Source: Myxococcales bacterium (GTDB lineage Bacteria > Myxococcota_A > Bradymonadia > REDH01). Taken from it: a DNA stretch of 64,000 bases. This document shows positions 53,822-61,765 of this stretch, one piece after another (position 1 is the stretch's first letter; every line of letters starts with the position of its first letter). The notes under the pieces were generated by a model, which searched no databases, was not told the origin of the DNA, and was given only the letters and a program-made list of their open reading frames with translations. The translations under genes and the position numbers were made by a program. Where the stretch lies: NCBI GenBank assembly GCA_020633625.1, contig JACKDJ010000019.1, positions 30,754-94,753 of the forward strand. The letters run 5' to 3'.

Positions 53822-54793
53822 ATGTCATACTTCGAGGTCCAAGAGATCGCCGACGGCGCCGCTGGTGCTGTCGTCATCGAGGCGCGGCACTGGACAGAGG
53901 CGCTGGTCGGCGCCCTCGAGGTGCTCGGCGAGCCGGTGTCGATGATCGACCGGATGACGGTCGACCGAGACGACGCATCGGGGATCGTGCGAGTGCAGGC
54001 TGCCCCTTCGGCACGCGCCTTTGAGGTACGCCCATCCGCGGATCTCGACGCCGAGCTGACCACCGCGGCGCCACCGCCGCCGCCACCGCCGCGCGCCGCC
54101 ACCGGTGATGCGCCGGCCACGAGCGCTGCCACGCCTGGCAAGCCGTCCAAGAAGTCGAAGCCGACGAAGGCCCGCGGGACCATAACGACCGGTGTGCGGG
54201 TCGCCGATCTGCGCTCCGAGCTCCAGAGTCGGGTCGTAAAGGGCGGCGTCGAGCGTGCGACGCCCGGCAAGGCGTCCCGTCGCGACACCGTCAGTGACTC
54301 GGCGATTGAGGCCGTCTTCTTGCGGTTGGCGCCGCTGCTCGCCACGAGCGAAGACGCCTTGATCGCTGCGGACCGAGTCGCCGACTTCATGGTCAGCGTG
54401 TTCCCAGCCGAAGGACACGCGGTGCTGTTCTTCGACGACCTCGATCATGTCTTCAGGTTCGCCGCCGTTCGCGGCCCCGGGGCGAAGAAGGTCCTCAAGA
54501 CGACAGTGCCGAGCGGCGCCGGCGTCGTCGGCTTCGCGCTGCGTGCGGATGTCACGATCCAGGTCGACGACACCTCGTCCGACGAGCGCTTCTTCGGCGG
54601 CGTCGATGCGACGTCCGGGCTCCAGACGCGCGCGGTGCTCTGCGCCCCGATCTCATACAACGGCCGCACCTGGGGCTGCGTCGAGCTCGTCAACCCGACC
54701 GCGGGGAGCTTCGGCGATCAGGACGCGAACGCTCTGAGCTATCTCGGCCGCTCGTTCGGCGAGTGGATCGACCAGCTCCCGCTCGACGACTAG
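53822..54793 (+). CDS. GAF-domain protein with proline/basic linker
   Basis: This 323-residue protein from ATG 53822 has an N-terminal region of about 75 residues ('MSYFEVQEIADGAAGAVVIE') that looks like a small alpha/beta domain. A Pro-rich (eight-Pro run) and Lys-rich linker occupies about 80-130. A C-terminal GAF domain (about 160-320) follows: 'LFFDDLDHVFRFAAVRGPG', 'VPSGAGVVGFALRADVTIQV', 'TRAVLCAPISYNGRTWGCVE', 'LSYLGRSFGEWID'. GAF domains bind small ligands such as cyclic nucleotides; no output domain is present. A possible -35/-10 pair (TTGACG at 53768, GACACT at 53791) lies 25 bases upstream. Confidence 0.8.
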   Translation: MSYFEVQEIADGAAGAVVIEARHWTEALVGALEVLGEPVSMIDRMTVDRDDASGIVRVQAAPSARAFEVRPSADLDAELTTAAPPPPPPPRAATGDAPATSAATPGKPSKKSKPTKARGTITTGVRVADLRSELQSRVVKGGVERATPGKASRRDTVSDSAIEAVFLRLAPLLATSEDALIAADRVADFMVSVFPAEGHAVLFFDDLDHVFRFAAVRGPGAKKVLKTTVPSGAGVVGFALRADVTIQVDDTSSDERFFGGVDATSGLQTRAVLCAPISYNGRTWGCVELVNPTAGSFGDQDANALSYLGRSFGEWIDQLPLDD

Positions 54794-54898
54794 CCCGCGA
54801 GGGTTCGAGCGCGGCGACGCACATCCTCGAGGACTGCGTAGACCGCGCGCGCCGGCGCGTGCTGCACGGCGTCCAGGAGTCGGCTCGGCCGCGGCGCC

Positions 54899-55747
54899 CT
54901 ACTCCTCGGCCGCCTTCTTCATCGATCGCACGTCCTGTCCGCGCAGGTGGTCGTCCGACGTCAGCGCGTTGTGGGCGTGCGCGAGGTGGTGGAGCGCGTA
55001 CGCCGCGTCCATGGTGTCGCGGAGCCCCATCCGGTCCTCTGCCTGGTTGACCGCCCGCTTTGCCAGCGCGAGCGCAAACCGCGGCTGCTTGGCGATCCGC
55101 GATGCAAGCGCGCGCGTCTCTCGCTCGAGCGCCTCGCGCGGCACGACGCGGTTGACCATCCCGACCTCGTACGCGCGCTGCGCCGACATACGATCGCCAA
55201 GAAACAGGAACTCCTTGGCGATCCTCGGGCTCATCTCGAACGGGTGGGCGAAGTACTCCACGCCCGGAACGCCCATGCGGAGCACTGGGTCGGCAAAGAA
55301 CGCGTCGTCTGCAGCCACGATCAGGTCGCACGCCCACGCGAGCATCAGCGCACCGGCCACGCACGCCCCCTGCACCTGCGCGATGGTCGGCTTCGGGAGC
55401 TCCCGCCACCTGCGACACATTCCCAGGTACGCCTCGGCCTCGCGAACATACATCGCCTCGGCGCCAGGCTTGTCGGAGTGGTCCCAGAACATCGTCGCGG
55501 CGCGGCCGAAGGGGAGGTGTATGTCCCGCTCCGGCGTGCCGATGTCGTGGCCAGCCGAGAAGTGGTCTCCTGCGCCGGCGAGCACGACGACGTGGACGGC
55601 GGCGTCGGCCGCTGCGCGCATGAAGGCCGCGTCGATCGCAAACGTCATCGCGACGTTCTGCGCGTTTCGAACGGCAGGTCGGTTGAGCGTGACGGTCGCG
55701 ACACCATCGGCGACGTCGTAGAGCACCAGCGCAGACGACTCGGTCAT
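54899..55747 (-). CDS. Enoyl-CoA hydratase/isomerase family, end of ipd operon
   Basis: This 282-residue crotonase-fold protein shows 'VATVTLNRPAVRNAQN' (16-31), the oxyanion-hole segment 'LAGAGDHFSAGHDIGT' and 'IAQVQGACVAGALMLAWACD' with the second oxyanion region. Its Glu-type catalytic residues are not obvious by eye. The ATG overlaps the ipdC-like stop (ATGA), so it is the fifth gene of the steroid-type operon. Proteobacterial steroid clusters also carry an additional hydratase, so a ring-degradation hydratase is plausible. The exact step is not inferable from sequence. Confidence 0.82.
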   Translation of the reverse strand: MTESSALVLYDVADGVATVTLNRPAVRNAQNVAMTFAIDAAFMRAAADAAVHVVVLAGAGDHFSAGHDIGTPERDIHLPFGRAATMFWDHSDKPGAEAMYVREAEAYLGMCRRWRELPKPTIAQVQGACVAGALMLAWACDLIVAADDAFFADPVLRMGVPGVEYFAHPFEMSPRIAKEFLFLGDRMSAQRAYEVGMVNRVVPREALERETRALASRIAKQPRFALALAKRAVNQAEDRMGLRDTMDAAYALHHLAHAHNALTSDDHLRGQDVRSMKKAAEE

Positions 55748-56802
55748 CGCCCCTCCAGACGCGCGAGCGTCTCTTCTGCTTCGGCGACGATCGCCCGCAA
55801 GACTTCGGCGACCGCGGGCAGGTCGCCGATGACGCCAGCGACCTGTCCGGTCGGCAGGATGCCGATCTCGGGGCGGCCGTCGACCATCGAGGCCTTCGTC
55901 ATCATCGGCGCGTTCGCGGCCATGAGGACCTGCGCCCAGCTCAGCTCCTGCGAGCGCTTCATCGCGAGCGCCTCTCGCACGAGGTCGGCCAGCCGCGCGC
56001 CGGTCGCCCGCTGAAACGCGAGCGCTTGCTTGGCCGCGCCGACGAGCCGCCCGAGCGCCGTCGAGCGCTCGAGAGTGCGCACCATCGCCGTCTCGATCAC
56101 GCGCTGCGGAGCGCCGTCGATCGCGGTCGTGACGACGGTCTGCCGCTCGTCCGTCGCGAGATAGATCTGCTTCACGTTCTCGGGGACGGTGCTCTCGGCG
56201 GTGAGCAGAAAGCGAGTCCCCATGGCGATCCCCGCGGCGCCGTACGCCAACGCGGCGACGAGACCGCGGCCGTCGCGGAAGCCGCCGGCACCGAGCACCG
56301 GGATGTCGACCGCCGCGCACACCTGGGGCAGGAGGATCGACGTCGGGATCGGGCCGGTGTGCCCTCCCCCCTCGTGCCCCTGCGCGATCACGGCATCGAC
56401 GCCCCACTGCTGCATCTTCTCGGCGTGTCGGCGCGCGCCGATGGTCGGCATCGTAAAGATCCCGGCCGTCTTGAGCCGGTCGATGACCTCGCGGCGCGGC
56501 GCACCGGCGAAGCTCGCGAGCCGCACGTTTCGCTCCACCATGAGCGCGATCCGGGAGTCGATGTCGGGCTGATCGCCGCGTACATTGACCCCAAACGGCC
56601 GGTCCGTCCGCGCCTTGACCTCGTCGATGGACTCGGCGAGCTGGTCACGCGTCATCGTCGCGGCGGCGAGGATCCCGAACCCACCTGCGGCGCTCGTCGC
56701 CGCGGTCAGGCGCGCGCCAGACACCCAGCCCATGCCGGTCTGGACGATCGGCAGCTCGACCCCGACGACCTCGCAGAAACGCGTTCGAAGCGCGGCGTGC
56801 AT
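55744..56802 (-). CDS. ipdC: IpdC-like flavoprotein (nitronate monooxygenase family)
   Basis: This 352-residue FMN TIM-barrel shows 'LPIVQTGMGWVSGARLTAAT' (17-36), 'GGFGILAAATMTRDQLAE', 'GVDAVIAQGHEGGGHTGPIP', 'GAAGIAMGTRFLLTAESTVP' and 'ELSWAQVLMAANAPMM'. Residue patterns closely follow mycobacterial IpdC (Rv3553), a reductase acting on hydroxy-HIC-CoA in steroid C/D-ring degradation, more than generic nitronate monooxygenases. It lies directly after ipdB-like (TGATG overlap) and before a hydratase (ATGA). The gene name is by homology and context. Confidence 0.82.
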   Translation of the reverse strand: MHAALRTRFCEVVGVELPIVQTGMGWVSGARLTAATSAAGGFGILAAATMTRDQLAESIDEVKARTDRPFGVNVRGDQPDIDSRIALMVERNVRLASFAGAPRREVIDRLKTAGIFTMPTIGARRHAEKMQQWGVDAVIAQGHEGGGHTGPIPTSILLPQVCAAVDIPVLGAGGFRDGRGLVAALAYGAAGIAMGTRFLLTAESTVPENVKQIYLATDERQTVVTTAIDGAPQRVIETAMVRTLERSTALGRLVGAAKQALAFQRATGARLADLVREALAMKRSQELSWAQVLMAANAPMMTKASMVDGRPEIGILPTGQVAGVIGDLPAVAEVLRAIVAEAEETLARLEGR

Positions 56803-57557
56803 CAGCGCACCTCGCGGTCGCGCTGCGCGGTCGGGTCGATCACCTCGCGAATCAGCCGCAGGGCCTCGTCACCCGGAGTCGCCGTCTCGGGCACGCTCGC
56901 CGGAATCTCGAGCGCAAACCCGGTGGCAGCGACGACGTCGTCAACGGTGACCCCAGGGTGCACCGACACGAGCCGCGCTGAGCGCGTCTCGGTCTGGAAG
57001 TCGAGCACACACAGGTCGGTCACCACGCGCCGAATCTCGTGAAATCGCGCGCCAGCGCCGAGCTCCGCCGCGCGGTCGTAGCCGACGCCGGAGACGAAAT
57101 CGACGCGCTCGACGAACACACGACGATTGTGTTTGGCCACCCAGTAGCTCGTCGTGTGGCAGATCGTGTTCCCGGGGGCACCGCGCGCGCCAAGGAGCTG
57201 CACCTTCGGCTGCTTCCAGTCGCCGACAGCGGAGATGTTCTGATTGCCGAACCGGTCGATCTGCGATGCGCCCATCATCACGTGCCGGCGCCCCCACCAG
57301 ACCAGGTCGAAGATCCGCCGGTAGGGCATAGTCCCCTCGATGACCGGGGGCGTGGAGCTGCCGACGGCATCAACGTCTGCTCGCAGCGTCGCGACTCCGT
57401 CGGTGAGCAGCAGGTCGGGCTCGAAGGTGAGCTTCGCCAGCCTCGCGCCGATCGCCGGGACCGTCCCCATCGGGCTCGCCAGCCGCTCGCCGTCTCCGCG
57501 AAACGCCTCGGCGCACGCCGCGACGCAGACCTCTGCGCGTGTAGCCGGCGCGCTCAC
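56802..57557 (-). CDS. ipdB: IpdB-like CoA-transferase-fold subunit
   Basis: This 251-residue protein from GTG 57557 overlaps the ipdA-like stop (GTGA). 'ASPMGTVPAIGARLAKLTFE', 'LLLTDGVATL', 'WWGRRHVMMGASQIDRFGNQ', 'GARGAPGNTICHTTSYWVAK', 'SVHPGVTVDDVVAATGF' and the end 'REVIDPTAQRDREVR' match the beta subunit of IpdAB. In mycobacteria and rhodococci IpdAB has a CoA-transferase fold but works as a hydrolase that opens the last steroid ring (COCHEA-CoA). Upstream in-frame codons lie inside ipdA and are not used. Confidence 0.86.
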   Translation of the reverse strand: MSAPATRAEVCVAACAEAFRGDGERLASPMGTVPAIGARLAKLTFEPDLLLTDGVATLRADVDAVGSSTPPVIEGTMPYRRIFDLVWWGRRHVMMGASQIDRFGNQNISAVGDWKQPKVQLLGARGAPGNTICHTTSYWVAKHNRRVFVERVDFVSGVGYDRAAELGAGARFHEIRRVVTDLCVLDFQTETRSARLVSVHPGVTVDDVVAATGFALEIPASVPETATPGDEALRLIREVIDPTAQRDREVR

Positions 57558-58432
57558 TGATGCGCCTCCCGCCAGGCGGCGACCGCCCGCTCGTACGCGT
57601 CTGCCGTCGCCGGGGCAACGAAGCGATCGTGCCACGCCGACCAGGTCGTCGGGTCGGCGGCAGCGGCGGCGTAGTCGGCCTGGAACGCCTCGTCGCGGCC
57701 GTAGTCCGGCGGACACTCCGTGAAGTGGGCGCCAAGCGGCGCCTCGATCACTCCCGCGGTCATCATTCGGTTGATCAGAAGGTTGGGCGGCGGCCACGGC
57801 TCCGGGCCGGGCGCCGTCAGGTCGGCCGTCGCGACCACACGCTCGCAGCTCATGTATGCTCGGTCGGCCGCCATACAGTAGAGATCATCGAAGAACGGGT
57901 CGGGACCGAGGACCACGCCATTGCCGGCAGCGTCGGCGCGGTTGACGTGAATCAGCGCCGCGTCGAGGCGCAGCGCCGGCATCGCGACCAGCGTCTCGCC
58001 GTCGTCGTACGGAGACGCGACCGTGCGTAGCTCCGGCTGCAGCGCGAGGACGTCCGAGCCGAGGCCCGCGCGCGTCGGAAGGAACGGCAGCCGGAGCGCG
58101 GCTGCGTACAGACCCCACTGAAGCATCCCCTCGTCCAGCTCGAGCACCTCGATGCGCCCGCTCTGCCGCGCCTCCCGGAAGTGAGGCTCGAGCGGTATCG
58201 AGTCGAGCGAGACGAAGCCGAACACGAGCTTGCGCACCTTCCCAGCCGCACAGAGCAGCCCGACGTCTGGGCCGCCGAACGAGACTACGGTCAGGTCGCG
58301 CAGCGGCGAGCGCACGATGGCGCGGACGAGCGACATCGGCTTGCGCCGAGATCCCCATCCGCCAATCCCGACGGTCATGCCGTCGCGCAGCTCGGCGACG
58401 ACATCGGCTTCGGTCATCCGCTTGTCTGCCAT
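57554..58432 (-). CDS. ipdA: IpdA-like CoA-transferase-fold subunit
   Basis: This 292-residue protein starts at ATG 58432. 'MTVGIGGWGSRRKPMSLVRA', 'VVSFGGPDVGLLCAAGKVRK', 'LPFLPTRAGLGSDVLALQPE', 'ETLVAMPALRLDAALIHVNR' and 'VIEAPLGAHFTECPPDYGRD' agree with mycobacterial IpdA (Rv3551). With IpdB it should form a heteromeric ring-opening hydrolase. The gap to echA20 is only eight bases, and ipdB overlaps its stop. The GWGSRRKP loop distinguishes IpdA from ordinary 3-oxoacid CoA transferases. Confidence 0.87.
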   Translation of the reverse strand: MADKRMTEADVVAELRDGMTVGIGGWGSRRKPMSLVRAIVRSPLRDLTVVSFGGPDVGLLCAAGKVRKLVFGFVSLDSIPLEPHFREARQSGRIEVLELDEGMLQWGLYAAALRLPFLPTRAGLGSDVLALQPELRTVASPYDDGETLVAMPALRLDAALIHVNRADAAGNGVVLGPDPFFDDLYCMAADRAYMSCERVVATADLTAPGPEPWPPPNLLINRMMTAGVIEAPLGAHFTECPPDYGRDEAFQADYAAAAADPTTWSAWHDRFVAPATADAYERAVAAWREAHQ

Positions 58433-58440
58433 CGACGCCT

Positions 58441-59202
58441 CTACTCCTCGTACTTCGCGGCGCGCTTCTCGACGAACGCGTCTCGCGCCTCGTCCGCCAC
58501 GCCCGAGAGGTTCAGCTCGAACGTGAAGCCCTGTTCGTAGCGGTAGCTCCGGTTCACGTCGACCGGGTCGATGCCGTTGAGCGCCTGCTTGGCGGCGCGA
58601 ACGACGGTCGTGCTCTTCGCCGCGATCCCTCGCGCGATATCGAGCGCTGCGTCCCGCAGCTCGGCCTGCGGCACGACGCGCAGGACGCTTCCCCACGCGT
58701 GCAGCTCGGCGGCCGTCGCCGGCGCGCACGTGTAGACCATCGCCCGCATCTTGTGCTGCGGCACTAGCCGCGCCAGGTGCGTGGCGGCGCCGAGAGCGCC
58801 CCGGTCAACCTCCGGAAGCCCGAAGGTGGCGTCGTCAGAGGCGACGATGATGTCCGCGTTCCCGACCAGCCCGATCCCGCCTCCCAGGCAGTACCCGTGG
58901 ACGGCCGCGATGACCGGCACCTCGCACTCGTACACAGCCTTGAAGGCCGCGTAGCAGCCGCGGTTCGCGCCGATCAGCGCCTCGAAGCCCGAGGTCCGCT
59001 GCATCTCCTTGATGTCGACGCCGGCCTGAAACCCCCGCCCTTCGGCGCGCAGCACCACCACCCGCACCGCTGGGTCGCGACCGAGCCGATCGAACGACTC
59101 CGCGAGCGCGAACCACCCCGCCACCGGCAGCGCGTTGACCGGTGGGTTCGCGATGACCACCTCGGCGACCCCGTCGCCGTGTACTTCCGTTCGAATGGGC
59201 AT
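58441..59202 (-). CDS. echA20: EchA20-like crotonase-fold ring hydrolase
   Basis: This 253-residue protein shows 'NPPVNALPVAGWFALAESF' (19-37), 'LRAEGRGFQAGVDIKEMQRT', 'GANRGCYAAFKAVYECEVPV', 'GYCLGGGIGLVGNADIIVAS', 'FGLPEVDRGALGAATHLARL' and 'YEQGFTFELNLSGVADEARD'. These blocks recall mycobacterial EchA20 (Rv3550) nearly word for word. That enzyme hydrolyses the D ring of HIEC-CoA in cholesterol degradation. It heads the minus operon echA20-ipdA-ipdB-ipdC-hydratase. A CGAGG-type ribosome site and a palindromic operator-like site lie just upstream. Confidence 0.88.
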   Translation of the reverse strand: MPIRTEVHGDGVAEVVIANPPVNALPVAGWFALAESFDRLGRDPAVRVVVLRAEGRGFQAGVDIKEMQRTSGFEALIGANRGCYAAFKAVYECEVPVIAAVHGYCLGGGIGLVGNADIIVASDDATFGLPEVDRGALGAATHLARLVPQHKMRAMVYTCAPATAAELHAWGSVLRVVPQAELRDAALDIARGIAAKSTTVVRAAKQALNGIDPVDVNRSYRYEQGFTFELNLSGVADEARDAFVEKRAAKYEE

Positions 59203-59215
59203 GGGCCTCGGCAGC

Positions 59216-59229
59216 TAGAACACGTTCCA
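59216..59229. promoter_or_regulatory. KstR-type palindrome upstream of echA20
   Basis: TAGAACACGTTCCA fits the mycobacterial KstR operator rule TnnAACnnGTTnnA, with GAAC/GTTC half-sites. It starts 14 bases before the echA20 ATG and four bases after a predicted -10 box, so a bound TetR-family repressor would cover the transcription start. No TetR gene is in the window. Confidence 0.55.
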
Positions 59230-59233
59230 GCGG

Positions 59234-59262
59234 AGCCTAGCGCGCCCCGCGGCCTGTGTCTC
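59234..59262 (-). promoter_or_regulatory. Candidate promoter of the echA20-ipdABC operon
   Basis: Minus-strand GAGACA (59262-59257), 17-base spacer, TAGGCT (59239-59234), 31 bases before the ATG. The -10-to-start distance matches the kinase, Clp, smc, gltX and dehydrogenase promoters. Confidence 0.42.
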
Positions 59263-59384
59263 GCGCGGCGTGGGTCGCTCGCCGGTACGGCCGGCTGCGG
59301 CACACGTCGCCCTCGCGTCGCGGTCGCGTCGCAGTGCGTTATGGTGTAGACGCCGCGCGTTCGCACCGATCTACCGGCATCGCC

Positions 59385-60299
59385 ATGTCCGTCTCGCTGA
59401 GTTTCATCGCGGAGCAGGGCCCGACTCTGAAGGCACTCGGGCGCACCGCCCTCGCCATCGCGGGGCACGGGCGCAGCGACGCGACGACGCCGTTCGCGGC
59501 GCCGGGCGCCGAAGTGCAGGTCAGCCTCCCCCCTCGCTCCAGCGCGCTGATCGATGCGTACGTGCGCCACGTCGGCGGCCAGCCGACGGCGTACCGAGGC
59601 GTCGTCCCGCCGCATATGTTCCCGCAGTGGGCGTTCGAGCCGCTCTCCCGGACCCTTGCCGGGTGCCCCTACCCGCTGGCGAAGGTCATGAACGGCGGCT
59701 GCAGCTTCGTCGTCAACGCGCCGCTGCGGCGCGACGAGGAGCTCGAGGTCACCGCCCAGCTCGTCGACGTCGACGACGACGGAACGCGCGCCGTCTTGCG
59801 ACAGCGTGTCGTGACCGGCACGCGCTCGGCTCCGAACGCCCTCGTCGCCGAGGTCCGAGCGTTCGTCCCGCTGGCGCAGCGGGAGCGCGGCGCGAAGCGG
59901 GCCCCCGCGCGCGTCCCCGCCGACGCGAACGAGATCGCGTTCTGGCGGCTGCGACCCGACGCCGGACGCGACTTCGCCGTGCTGACCGGCGACTTCAACC
60001 CGGTCCACTGGATCGCGCCATACGCCCGCGCGTCCGGCTTCAAGACGCCCATTCTGCACGGGTTCGCGACTCTCGCCCGCGCGATCGAGTCTGCGAACCG
60101 AGTCGTCTTCTCTGGCACCACTCCCATCCGGTCGATGGACTGCCGATTCGTCCGCCCGGTCGCCCTCCCGGGCCGCGTCGGCGTCTACCTCTCGCGCGAC
60201 GCGGCCGACGCCTGGCAGCTCCGCGTCGGCGACGCGCCGGGTGGCGCGCTCTACATGGATTCGACGTTCTCTACCCACACCGCACCGACCCATGGCTGA
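59385..60299 (+). CDS. MaoC/HtdX-like enoyl-CoA dehydratase
   Basis: This 304-residue double hot-dog protein has an N-terminal degenerate half (about 60-165) and a C-terminal MaoC half. The hydratase motif 'VLTGDFNPVHWIAPYA' contains Asp203 and His208, the usual catalytic pair, followed by 'FKTPILHGFATLARA'. The type is (R)-specific enoyl-CoA hydration or 3-hydroxyacyl dehydration. It is followed by HMW FabG (eight-base overlap) and a thiolase, the same trio as mycobacterial htdX-fabG4-fadA2. It is divergent from echA20 across 182 bases; a TAGACG box at 59347-59352 may be its -10. Confidence 0.88.
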   Translation: MSVSLSFIAEQGPTLKALGRTALAIAGHGRSDATTPFAAPGAEVQVSLPPRSSALIDAYVRHVGGQPTAYRGVVPPHMFPQWAFEPLSRTLAGCPYPLAKVMNGGCSFVVNAPLRRDEELEVTAQLVDVDDDGTRAVLRQRVVTGTRSAPNALVAEVRAFVPLAQRERGAKRAPARVPADANEIAFWRLRPDAGRDFAVLTGDFNPVHWIAPYARASGFKTPILHGFATLARAIESANRVVFSGTTPIRSMDCRFVRPVALPGRVGVYLSRDAADAWQLRVGDAPGGALYMDSTFSTHTAPTHG

Positions 60300-61722
60300 C
60301 TTCCTCCTCGAGCTGAGCAAGAACCCGCAAGCACGCAAGCTGGTCCAGACGCTCGGGCTGCCTCTTCCGATGCCCGAGCCGCTGCAGCGTCCGCGCGGGC
60401 CGCGCGGCGATCGTCCGCTCGCGGACCGCGCCGTCACGTTGCGCACCGCGGAGTCGACGCTCACGCCTCACGTCGCCGACGCGCTCGCGCGCGCCGGCGC
60501 CTCGGTCACGGCCGTCGGAACCGCCGCCGCCCTCGACGGACTCGGAGATGTCGGCGAGGCCTTCGGCCGGCGCCCGATCCGGACCGATCTCGAGGCGCTG
60601 GGCGGCTCGAAGGCGCGCGTGCTCGTGTTCGACGCGTCCGACTTCGCCGCCATCGACGACCTCGACCGGCTGTGGGAGTTCTTCAACCCGCTCCTCGGCG
60701 GGCTCGCCCGCTGCGGGCGCATCGTCGTCGTCGGCCGCCCCGCCGATCAGGCACCGACCGCTGCCGCCGCGGCCGCGCGGAACGCGCTCGACGGCTTCGT
60801 CCGCAGCCTCGCGAAGGAGGTCGGAAAGCGAGGCGCAGGCGCGAACCTGCTCATCGTCGAAGACGGCGCGGAGGACCGCGTCGCGGGCCCGCTGCGCTTC
60901 CTTGCGTCCGAGCGCGCCGCTTACGTCTCCGGTCAGCCGCTCCGCGTCAGCGCCCGTGCCAAGGCCGCACCGGCGGCGCCCGAGACGCGCCCGCTCGACG
61001 GCAAGACCGCCGTCGTCACCGGCGCCGCGCGCGGCATCGGCCGCGCGACGGCGCGCGCGCTCGCCGACGAGGGCGCGCACGTCATCTGCCTCGACCGTCC
61101 CGAAGACGCGTCCGCCGTGGCGCAGCTCGCTCGCGAGCTCCGCGGGTCTCCGCTCGCGGTCGACCTCCTCGCCCCCGACGCGATCGACGCGATCACCGCG
61201 GCGGCGCGCGAGCGAGGCGGCATCGACGTGATCGTCCACAACGCGGGCATCACGCGCGACAAGACGCTGCTCCGGATGAAGCGCGAGGCCTGGGATCTCT
61301 GCCTCGACGTCAACCTCACGGCCGTTGCAGCGATCACCGCCGCGCTCAGCGACGCGAAGCTCCTCCGCGCAAACGCGCGCGTCGTCTGCCTCTCGTCGAT
61401 CGGCGGCATCGCCGGAAACATGGGCCAGACGAACTACGCCGCCGCGAAGGCAGGGATCATCGGCCTCGTTCGATCGCTCGCCCCGCAGCTGGCCAAGCGC
61501 GGCGTCACGATCAACGCCGTCGCGCCCGGGTTCATCGAGACGCGCATGACGGCGGCCATGCCGGCCGGCGTTCGTGAGGTGGCGCGGCGTCTGAACAACC
61601 TCGGACAGGGCGGGCTCCCGGTCGACGTCGCCGAAGCGGTGGCCTTCTTGGCGCTGCCTTCGTCCGACGGCGTGACCGGGCAGGTCCTCCGCGTGTGTGG
61701 CGGCGCGCTCGTCGGCGCATAG
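60292..61722 (+). CDS. High-molecular-weight FabG (FabG4-like) 3-oxoacyl-CoA reductase
   Basis: This 476-residue protein is about double a normal SDR. Residues 1-235 are a degenerate flavodoxin-like or Rossmann domain ('GRIVVVGRPADQAPTAAAAA', 'FVRSLAKEVGKRG'). Residues about 237-476 are a complete SDR: 'VVTGAARGIGRATARALADE', 'VIVHNAGITRDKTLLRM', catalytic 'LSSIGGIAGNMGQTNYAAAK' (Ser...Tyr-x3-Lys) and 'GLPVDVAEAVAFLALPSSD'. This layout is characteristic of mycobacterial FabG4 (Rv0242c), an NADH-linked 3-oxoacyl-CoA reductase. It overlaps the MaoC stop by eight bases. Confidence 0.92.
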   Translation: MADFLLELSKNPQARKLVQTLGLPLPMPEPLQRPRGPRGDRPLADRAVTLRTAESTLTPHVADALARAGASVTAVGTAAALDGLGDVGEAFGRRPIRTDLEALGGSKARVLVFDASDFAAIDDLDRLWEFFNPLLGGLARCGRIVVVGRPADQAPTAAAAAARNALDGFVRSLAKEVGKRGAGANLLIVEDGAEDRVAGPLRFLASERAAYVSGQPLRVSARAKAAPAAPETRPLDGKTAVVTGAARGIGRATARALADEGAHVICLDRPEDASAVAQLARELRGSPLAVDLLAPDAIDAITAAARERGGIDVIVHNAGITRDKTLLRMKREAWDLCLDVNLTAVAAITAALSDAKLLRANARVVCLSSIGGIAGNMGQTNYAAAKAGIIGLVRSLAPQLAKRGVTINAVAPGFIETRMTAAMPAGVREVARRLNNLGQGGLPVDVAEAVAFLALPSSDGVTGQVLRVCGGALVGA

Positions 61723-61765
61723 CCCGCGCCGCACTGCAACCAAACAAACAAGTTCGGAGCCATCG

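Noticed and set aside
61745..61760. AACAAGTT core before the thiolase as a second KstR-like site
   Set aside because: Outer T and A of the 14-base rule are absent; only the eight-base core matches, so likely chance.
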